A stretch of DNA of 11,920 nt from UBA10110 sp964354145 (GTDB lineage: Bacteria > Patescibacteriota > Kazan-3B-28 > UBA10110): positions 1 through 11,920 of the forward strand of contig CAYGXX010000021.1 in assembly GCA_964354145.1 (NCBI GenBank), written 5' to 3'. Positions 6,447 to 11,920 of this stretch are shown here, piece after piece. A model generated the notes under the pieces. The model searched no databases and had not been told where the DNA came from. It saw only the letters and a program-made list of their open reading frames with translations. Made by a program: the position numbers and the translations under genes. How positions within the stretch are numbered: position 1 is the stretch's first letter; each line of letters starts with the position of its first letter.

Positions 6447-7390
6447 CAGCTCACAATCTGAGCCATCAAGATATCCAAACCCACCTTAGGAGGAGTTTGG
6501 TTTTGCTTGATGGCTAAATCGATCTTCTGTAAAAGATAGAAGATCCGCTGCAGCTGAGGAAAGGAAAAATCCCGCGTGAACTCCCAACTCTTTCGCACCA
6601 CAAAGGGATGTAATTTAGTCTGTGCCACGATCCGGGCAGGGGATAGTTTTTGGTTACGGAGCGATTGGATCAGCAAGATATTCCGAAATTGGTAGGCAAT
6701 CATGGCCAGCAGTTCACTTTCAGCGGTACCTAAGACTAACTGAGAATTAATGAGCTGATTAGCCAGAGGCAAGTTCTTGTGAGCCAAAGCATCAATCATT
6801 TGAAAAATATTATCATGCAAAACGGGCACCACCAGTTGCCCGACGATGGATTTATTAATAGTTTGCCCGGGAGCAAAGGCAGCTAATTTATCTAATTCAT
6901 TACTCAACCGCCGCACGTCGCTGCCAAAATTAGCCAATAAGTACTCCGCGACGGCAGGGTCCACCCGCAATCCCCGGGAGCGCAATTCTGCTTGCAACCA
7001 GGTTTTAGTTTGCGTGAAACTTAATGACTCATAGATTTCAGTAGGATAGTTAGCTAACTGCCGGCTTAAATCACTCTTTTTAGGAGGAAGCTGTGTTTCT
7101 ATAAACACCACTATCATCGCGTCCTCAGGAGAAAGACGAGTTAGCCACTTCGCTACCCAATCCTCTGCTTCCGGCAAACCCTCCGCAATTAAATTCTGGA
7201 TGACCAAAAACCTCTGGGTTGAGATTAGGGATTGAGCTTCAATGAGGCTAGCCAGTTCCCCTAGACCGCATTTGCTTGCATCTATTAATGAGTAATCCAG
7301 CCCGGGAGCATTTTTTTCCGCTTCCGCTTTGAGCGCGCGGAGTCTTTCTTGAATTCTGAAATCATCTGTACCAAATAGAGAGTAAATCAT
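6443..7390 (-). CDS. holA: DNA polymerase III, delta subunit (clamp loader)
   Basis: Clamp-loader subunit that opens the beta sliding clamp ring for loading onto DNA. The 315 residues are normal length. The N-terminal domain starts MIYSLFGTDDF and reaches the clamp-contact region AQSLISTQRFLVI (52-64; SL plus a hydrophobic residue, with Ile where Phe is common). It has no Walker A motif, as expected for delta. The middle carries the family signature LLANFGSDVRRLSNELDKL (151-169), followed by the helical collar domain with IFQMIDALA (195-203) and LLAMIAYQFRNILL (227-240). Its ATG overlaps the VanW-protein stop as ATGA, so it is probably translated by coupling; no Shine-Dalgarno sequence is seen. 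It converges with rpsT, sharing CTAG as stop. Confidence 0.93.
   Translation of the reverse strand: MIYSLFGTDDFRIQERLRALKAEAEKNAPGLDYSLIDASKCGLGELASLIEAQSLISTQRFLVIQNLIAEGLPEAEDWVAKWLTRLSPEDAMIVVFIETQLPPKKSDLSRQLANYPTEIYESLSFTQTKTWLQAELRSRGLRVDPAVAEYLLANFGSDVRRLSNELDKLAAFAPGQTINKSIVGQLVVPVLHDNIFQMIDALAHKNLPLANQLINSQLVLGTAESELLAMIAYQFRNILLIQSLRNQKLSPARIVAQTKLHPFVVRKSWEFTRDFSFPQLQRIFYLLQKIDLAIKQNQTPPKVGLDILMAQIVSC
6461..6515 (+). terminator. Two-part hairpin downstream of rpsT, inside the 3' end of holA
   Basis: Starting 15 bases after the rpsT stop, AGCCATCAAG (6461-6470) is a perfect 10-base inverted repeat of CTTGATGGCT (6506-6515). Inside it CCAAAC (6475-6480) pairs with GTTTGG (6495-6500), across a 4x5 internal loop. 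No U-run follows on either strand, so it is not a canonical intrinsic terminator; it may stabilise the rpsT 3' end or slow converging polymerases. The bases also encode the last residues of holA, so chance cannot be excluded. Confidence 0.35.
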
Positions 7391-9225
7391 GGCTGAATCG
7401 GTTTAGGTGATGAATCTGGACTAGTAGCTTCAACGGCAGTGGTTTCAGGCGGCACATTGCCCAGATTAGTCTCCACTTTGGGCGCCGTTTTCGCCCCGAC
7501 TAAATATTTAGCAGGCCACGGCACGTAGTGACTCTTAAAGATATCCTTGCGTACTTCCTTGCCATTAGCATTATAAACATACCGGTAGAGAATAGTATCC
7601 GCTCCCCGGTGAGCGGTATCAATCTTCTTTTCTTCCCCTTCTGGCAAAGTAGAGGTCTCCACATACACTGGCGAAGGTGGTTCGGTGATGTTGAAGATCC
7701 GGGGGCCATCCAGCTCTACTCGGCGACCCGCTTTGGTCCCATAAAAATCAAAATATAAATTATCTCCATCAACATAAGTATGAATTAAGATGTGATCCGC
7801 CGTATCATTCTTAAACTGCATATCGGGATAGGGTTGGTAAACCGTAGCGTCCGTCCCTGCTGGTTCATAATAAGACACCCGATAGCTATGATTTTGCCGG
7901 GCTAAAATAGGGTAACCGCCATTGAGCGCTGCTCGAAAAGCAGTGGTGGAAACCTGACACAAACCGCCGCCAAACTCCGGCGTTGTCTCATCCCCCTTGA
8001 TCACCAATTCGGGCAGATAGCCGGTGGTCTCATTCACCTCCCCTAAAACTTTATTGAAGGAAAAAGTGGTACCCGGCGCTACTAATACCTTATCAAATTT
8101 AGCCGCTCCTATTTTAATATTGTGTCGCCGATTTTTAGGGCTACCAGTGAAATTTGATTCACCTCGGGCGACCAACTCACTGATGCCCAGATTATTCAAC
8201 TCTCCTAGCTTAACTCGGGGCTCAATATAGTTAGCCGCTACCTCTACTCGGTGCTGCTCGGTGAGCAAATTAGTTTGTATGGCTTCTGCTGTCTTAGCAA
8301 CCTGCAGATTAATACCTAATTGATCAGGCTGGAATTTAATGACCTTACCATCCTTGATAGTTAGATTGGCATCTTGTACTAGTTGATCGACTTGTATTTT
8401 GAGATCCTCCACATACTTAGCTAAATCAGCCGGACGCAAATGCACCACTAAAGAGTTACGCTGCTTAACTACCTCGACCCATTCCCATAAATTATTTGGG
8501 GGCAGTTTTATTTCACGATCTCTTAACACCAACAAGTAGGGAATAGCTAAGCTCTGGTTGATTTTATCGGCAGTTATCTGAGTCAACTCGTCATTAAAAA
8601 CTGGAGGGGATTCATTAATAGGAAGAGTTAAAGGAGTAAAATCTAACATCTGCCACCGCCGCTCTAGCAAACTACTCAATTCAGCGCTATCCAATATTCT
8701 GCCCCCAATAGCAGGCTTAATAGTGGCCTGCCGCTGGCTGATTATCACATCACCGTCTATCCCGGCTCGATTAACCTTCCGTTTCAGTTGGGTAATGACT
8801 TGCTCTGACTTATTCAATTGTTCTTGGTAGGTCACCGGGACTATCACTCCAAGACACATCGCCCGCAGGCGCTGCGCCAAATTACCTATAACATTGCTGC
8901 TTCGCCCAAATTGGAAGGCAGCTTGGGCAATGGATTCCGGTGCCCAGACTAATCCAAAATCTCTGGGCAAATAGCTCTGGGAAAAGCCAGTAGTTTCCAA
9001 AACGATTTGTTGACGCCGCAAACTCTGGACTAAGCCTTTAGCTGATTGGGTAGCCTCTGCCAGAGTTTGCCCCCCCAATTTGGTCTGGCCCACTCGGACA
9101 CCCGGGAAGATGCGACCAGCATAAGTTACATCGGATACTAAATAGAATCCGGTCATTAATAAAACTAGCCCTCCTACTGCCAGCCAGCCCATCCCTTGAT
9201 AAGAAGTACAGTGGCGTGATCTCAT
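7387..9225 (-). CDS. VanW-domain envelope protein with G5-like C-terminal region
   Basis: 612 residues, predicted to be membrane-anchored and mostly outside the cell. A hydrophobic segment at about 13-31 after a short basic start looks like an uncleaved signal anchor. Residues about 38-330 hold repeated segments resembling the peptidoglycan-binding 4 domain found with VanW and L,D-transpeptidases (for example FPGVRVGQTKLGGQTLAEA, and KFQPDQLGINLQVAKTAEAI at 297-316). The VanW domain spans about 352-496, including FSFNKVLGEV, FGGGLCQVSTTAFRAAL (418-434) and ARQNHSYRVSYYEPAGTDAT. A G5-like segment lies at about 521-576, then a Pro/Thr/Ser-rich tail. VanW's biochemical role is not established; the domains suggest a cell-wall job. 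No catalytic YkuD domain is present. Both ends overlap neighbours by ATGA. Confidence 0.9.
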   Translation of the reverse strand: MRSRHCTSYQGMGWLAVGGLVLLMTGFYLVSDVTYAGRIFPGVRVGQTKLGGQTLAEATQSAKGLVQSLRRQQIVLETTGFSQSYLPRDFGLVWAPESIAQAAFQFGRSSNVIGNLAQRLRAMCLGVIVPVTYQEQLNKSEQVITQLKRKVNRAGIDGDVIISQRQATIKPAIGGRILDSAELSSLLERRWQMLDFTPLTLPINESPPVFNDELTQITADKINQSLAIPYLLVLRDREIKLPPNNLWEWVEVVKQRNSLVVHLRPADLAKYVEDLKIQVDQLVQDANLTIKDGKVIKFQPDQLGINLQVAKTAEAIQTNLLTEQHRVEVAANYIEPRVKLGELNNLGISELVARGESNFTGSPKNRRHNIKIGAAKFDKVLVAPGTTFSFNKVLGEVNETTGYLPELVIKGDETTPEFGGGLCQVSTTAFRAALNGGYPILARQNHSYRVSYYEPAGTDATVYQPYPDMQFKNDTADHILIHTYVDGDNLYFDFYGTKAGRRVELDGPRIFNITEPPSPVYVETSTLPEGEEKKIDTAHRGADTILYRYVYNANGKEVRKDIFKSHYVPWPAKYLVGAKTAPKVETNLGNVPPETTAVEATSPDSSPKPIQP

Positions 9226-9449
9226 GTTTCTAATTTAAGAATCTCTTGCAATACTTGGTGTGCCAGTTCTTGTTTAGTCGGCAAAACTGAGGTAGGGGAC
9301 AAGGTTAAATAAAATACTCCGGAAGAGATTTGTTTATCGCTGATAGGCCAAACCAGCTGCTGTCCATCAGGAAAAAGAATAGTTAAGAAACCATCCTTGC
9401 TTACTACCTCTACTTTGACTTGATGGTCCACCAACCGTTCTGTTTGCAC
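9222..9449 (-). CDS. Small uncharacterised protein preceding the VanW gene
   Basis: 75 residues if read from GTG at 9449; I do not recognise a family. The first half looks like beta strands with turns (VKVEVVSKDGFLTILFPDG, then QQLVWPIS), the second half ends in an amphipathic helix (about 58-75). No cysteine, signal peptide or membrane segment, so probably cytoplasmic. Its stop overlaps the VanW ATG as ATGA, and it begins 20 bases after the hppA stop, which supports a real gene. The start is uncertain: GGAG abuts the GTG too closely to serve it well, and TTG or GTG codons 6 and 7 are alternatives. No in-frame ATG exists between the upstream stop and this point. Confidence 0.72.
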   Translation of the reverse strand: MQTERLVDHQVKVEVVSKDGFLTILFPDGQQLVWPISDKQISSGVFYLTLSPTSVLPTKQELAHQVLQEILKLET

Positions 9450-9469
9450 TCCAACTTTGATTAAGCTTA

Positions 9470-11470
9470 TTAAATAATGAAGCCAATAATGAGGAGAGCC
9501 ACAATATTGACTACTTTGATCATGGGATTGATCGCCGGACCAGCCGTATCTTTATAGGGATCACCCACTGTGTCGCCCGTTACTGCCGCTTTATGACTTT
9601 CTGACCCTTTGCCTCCTAAATGGCCTGACTCAATATATTTTTTAGCATTATCCCAGGCTGCTCCCCCGGTAGTCATAGAGATGGCCACAAAGATTCCTGT
9701 AACGATACTGCCTACCAGCATACCTCCCAGGGCCACCGGACCCAGAATCAATCCGACTAGAATAGGAGTCACCACCGGGATGAGAGCTGGAATTAGCATT
9801 TCGTTAAGTGCCGCTCGCGTCACAATATCTACCGCTTTAGCGTAATCGGGCTTGGCTTTTCCCTCCATCAAGCCAGTAATCTCCTTAAATTGCCGGCGGA
9901 CTTCCCTAACTACACTGCCCGCTGCTTTGCCAACCGCTTCCATAGACACCGCTGCAAAGAGATATGGCAGCAACCCTCCAATAAACAATCCGGCCAGAAC
10001 TTTTGGATCGCCCAGACTAAATTGATAGGTTGTATGAGTCAACTGTTGCAAATCCTGAGCATAGGCTGTGAACAATACCACCGCCGCTAGACCAGCGGAA
10101 CCAATAGCATAACCCTTAGTAATAGCTTTAGTGGTATTGCCCACCGCGTCCAGCGGATCGGTGACCTGCCTCACCGCTGCAGGCAACTCGGCCATCTCAG
10201 CGATCCCGCCTGCGTTATCAGTAATGGGACCGTAAGCATCGATCGCCACAATCATCCCCGTCATCGATAACATAGACATCGCCGCGAGGGCGATCCCATA
10301 CAAACCAGCCAAGGCATACGCCCCCAAAATAGCCGCCACAATCACCAGTACTGGCCAGGCCACTGATTTCATTCCTACTGCCAGGCCCGCAATAATATTA
10401 GTACCATGTCCGGTCTCTGAAGCTGCTGCAATGTGTCTTACCGGTGAAAAACTGGTTGAAGTATAGTATTCCGTGATCAAAACAATCAAAGCAGTTACCC
10501 CTAGACCAATTAAAGAGGCGCCAAACAAATTCCCGCTAGAAAACGGGGGAATCAATACTCTTTGGCTAGCCCAATAAAACCCAAACGCTGCCAAAACCCC
10601 GCTTACCCCTAAACCAAGGTAGAGCGCCGACATAATCTTTTTACTCTTGCCCAGCTTCACAAATAAAGTTCCTATCACAGAGGCGATGATAGAGATAGCC
10701 CCCAGCAGTAATGGAAATACTATTATATCCGACTGCCCGTTATACAATAATTTGCCTAGAATCATTGCCGCCACCGCTGTTACTGCATATGTTTCAAACA
10801 GGTCAGCGGCCATCCCAGCACAATCACCCACGTTATCACCTACATTATCGGCGATAACGGCGGGATTGCGGGGGTCATCTTCAGGAATGTTGGCTTCCAC
10901 CTTACCTACTAAATCAGCTCCCACATCTGCCGCCTTAGTATAAATACCCCCGCCCAGCCGGGCAAAGATAGAAATTAAACTTCCTCCAAACCCTAGCCCC
11001 ACCAAGGCCTGGGTATCCCGGAAGATAGCATAAAACAAACTAACCGAGAGCAGAGCCAACCCCACCACAAATAAACCGGTTACGGCCCCTCCCTTAAAAG
11101 CTACATCCAAAGCGGCGGGCATACCTAAGTGGGCCGCTTGGGCAGTGCGGACATTAGCCCGCACCGAAACATTCATCCCAATGAAACCAGCTAGACTAGA
11201 AAAGATCGCCCCCACCAAAAAACCCAGAGCAACTTTGTAGCCCAGGGCTATCCAAATTATTGCCACTAACACTGCGGCCACTAGCGCAATTGTAAAGTAT
11301 TGGCGGGAGAGATAAGCCCGGGCGCCTTGTTGAATTGCCGCAGCAATCTCCCGCATTCGAGCATTGCCTGCTGGTAATCTCAGCACCCACCAAATTAAAC
11401 CACTAGCGTACAGAATCGCTACCATTGCACTTAAGACCGCTGACCACAAAACAGCTTCAACAAAATTCAT
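9470..11470 (-). CDS. hppA: Membrane-bound proton-translocating pyrophosphatase, K+-independent type
   Basis: Integral membrane ion pump (about 16 helices in the family) coupling pyrophosphate hydrolysis to cation export. The 666 residues are full length. Substrate-site motifs are intact: DVGADLVGKVEANIPEDD (182-199), NVGDNVGD (209-216), ITDNAGGIAEMA (416-427) and GDTVGDPYKDTAGP (632-645). The subtype position reads GNTTKAITKGYAIGSA: K448 and T451 stand where K+-dependent enzymes have Ala and Gly/Ala, and Lys here marks K+-independent H+ pumps such as the Rhodospirillum enzyme. It would conserve energy from biosynthetic PPi. A TATAAT lies upstream, with an AU-rich leader and no Shine-Dalgarno sequence before ATG 11470. 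It heads a probable transcript with the 75-residue protein, the VanW protein and holA. Confidence 0.97.
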   Translation of the reverse strand: MNFVEAVLWSAVLSAMVAILYASGLIWWVLRLPAGNARMREIAAAIQQGARAYLSRQYFTIALVAAVLVAIIWIALGYKVALGFLVGAIFSSLAGFIGMNVSVRANVRTAQAAHLGMPAALDVAFKGGAVTGLFVVGLALLSVSLFYAIFRDTQALVGLGFGGSLISIFARLGGGIYTKAADVGADLVGKVEANIPEDDPRNPAVIADNVGDNVGDCAGMAADLFETYAVTAVAAMILGKLLYNGQSDIIVFPLLLGAISIIASVIGTLFVKLGKSKKIMSALYLGLGVSGVLAAFGFYWASQRVLIPPFSSGNLFGASLIGLGVTALIVLITEYYTSTSFSPVRHIAAASETGHGTNIIAGLAVGMKSVAWPVLVIVAAILGAYALAGLYGIALAAMSMLSMTGMIVAIDAYGPITDNAGGIAEMAELPAAVRQVTDPLDAVGNTTKAITKGYAIGSAGLAAVVLFTAYAQDLQQLTHTTYQFSLGDPKVLAGLFIGGLLPYLFAAVSMEAVGKAAGSVVREVRRQFKEITGLMEGKAKPDYAKAVDIVTRAALNEMLIPALIPVVTPILVGLILGPVALGGMLVGSIVTGIFVAISMTTGGAAWDNAKKYIESGHLGGKGSESHKAAVTGDTVGDPYKDTAGPAINPMIKVVNIVALLIIGFII

Positions 11471-11510
11471 AGTTTTGATAAATAATTATCGTTAATAAAT
11501 CTCACACTAT

Positions 11511-11516
11511 ATTATA
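11511..11516 (-). promoter_or_regulatory. Probable -10 box of the hppA promoter
   Basis: A perfect TATAAT on the minus strand in the 84-base gap before hppA. No convincing -35 is found at 16-18 bases upstream (CTTCTT at 17), and no extended TG. Start of transcription would be near 11504, giving a leader of about 35 bases, AT-rich and without a Shine-Dalgarno sequence. Because the region is AT-rich, the match alone is moderate evidence. Confidence 0.45.
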
Positions 11517-11554
11517 TAACTTGCCCCGGGAAGAAGAAGTTTACCTATCCCTGA

Positions 11555-11920
11555 TTATAGATTATTTAAGACTCGCTGATAAACCTTAAGGGTCTCGGTG
11601 GCCATTTGATTAAAGGAGTACTTTTTAACCTGCTTGAAACCAGCCGCCCGGAGCTCTTGCTTCAAGGAGTAGCTCTTAGCCACCTCCGCTATGGCTTTTA
11701 CCATATCCTCTACTTTTTCAGGATCAAAGTAGTGGGCTGCCTCTCCCAGCACTTCAGGCATACAGGAAGCGCGGGAGGAGACCACCGGCGTTCCACAAGC
11801 CATCGCTTCTAAAGGCGGCAGGCCAAACCCCTCGTATAAGGAGGGAAAGACAAATAAGTCGGCTCCATTATAAATATAGGGTAAGTCCGCATCCGGGACA
11901 TAACCCGTTAGGACAACTTC
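11555..11920 (-). CDS. Glycosyltransferase family 4 type, C-terminal part only
   Basis: The last 121 residues of a GT-B glycosyltransferase; the frame stays open to the right edge, so the N-terminal acceptor domain lies outside. Visible is the nucleotide-sugar domain: LTGYVPDADLPYIYNGAD, then FPSLYEGFGLPPLEAMACG with the E-x7-E pair (Glu of YEGFG and Glu of LEAM), then GTPVVSS, MPEVLGEAAHYFDP and a C-terminal helix ending at TAA 11555. This fits GT4 enzymes making envelope polysaccharide or glycolipid. Sugar and acceptor cannot be told from this part. An internal ATG at 11803 is not the real start. No terminator hairpin with a U-run is seen between it and hppA. Confidence 0.92.
   Translation of the reverse strand, partial: EVVLTGYVPDADLPYIYNGADLFVFPSLYEGFGLPPLEAMACGTPVVSSRASCMPEVLGEAAHYFDPEKVEDMVKAIAEVAKSYSLKQELRAAGFKQVKKYSFNQMATETLKVYQRVLNNL

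Noticed and set aside
7500..7709. Alternative 69-codon minus-strand frame inside the VanW gene
   Set aside because: Shifted frame inside a conserved G5/VanW coding region; no sign of programmed frameshifting.
11517..11554. Terminator between the glycosyltransferase and hppA
   Set aside because: Only a GC patch (CCCGGG) with no stable stem followed by a U-run on the minus strand.

Overview
The window reads as ordinary, gene-dense chromosome (about 48-50% GC by eye) from a bacterium using the standard code; TGA is a true stop in several places. Gene content and protein style suggest a small-genome Patescibacteria/CPR-like bacterium. The signs are an RNase J, a DHH phosphoesterase with a roughly 45-residue insert before its second metal motif, a long VanW/G5 envelope protein, a membrane pyrophosphatase and very tight gene packing. 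This placement is inference and no marker here fixes the lineage. I see no mobile element, CRISPR array, rRNA or tRNA, and no gene-free stretch longer than about 140 bases.

Layout. All genes except rpsT lie on the minus strand. Reading in the direction of transcription from the right edge: a truncated GT4-type glycosyltransferase (11920-11555); then hppA (proton pyrophosphatase), a 75-residue unknown, a VanW-domain envelope protein and holA (clamp-loader delta), the last three joined by 4-base ATGA start/stop overlaps. holA runs tail-to-tail into plus-strand rpsT (S20), and the two share one CTAG as both stop codons. Between rpsT and the next minus-strand block is a divergent promoter region with near-consensus sigma-70 boxes on both strands. 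The left block is DHH phosphoesterase (NrnA-like), rpsO (S15), pnp (PNPase), a zinc-ribbon membrane protein, family-4-type uracil-DNA glycosylase and RNase J (cut by the left edge).

How the genes fit together. The left block gathers three RNA-turnover enzymes (nanoRNase-like DHH protein, PNPase, RNase J) around S15, with a DNA-repair glycosylase and a small membrane zinc-ribbon protein between pnp and rnj. rpsO has its own strong promoter inside the end of the DHH gene and appears to be nearly leaderless. The rpsO-pnp gap holds a 25-position imperfect hairpin with only one mismatch, placed like the RNase III-cleaved pnp leader hairpin of E. coli. The glycosylase departs from its family in two ways: two of the four expected iron-sulfur cysteines are replaced, and it ends in QLTIF, a likely sliding-clamp binding peptide on a Pro/Ala-rich tether. 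Most starts lack a Shine-Dalgarno sequence; only pnp and the DHH gene have a clear purine-rich one.

The most interesting leads are the pnp leader hairpin, the altered glycosylase, the leaderless rpsO promoter, and the zinc-ribbon membrane protein set among RNA-decay genes. I do not see a wholly new multi-gene system.
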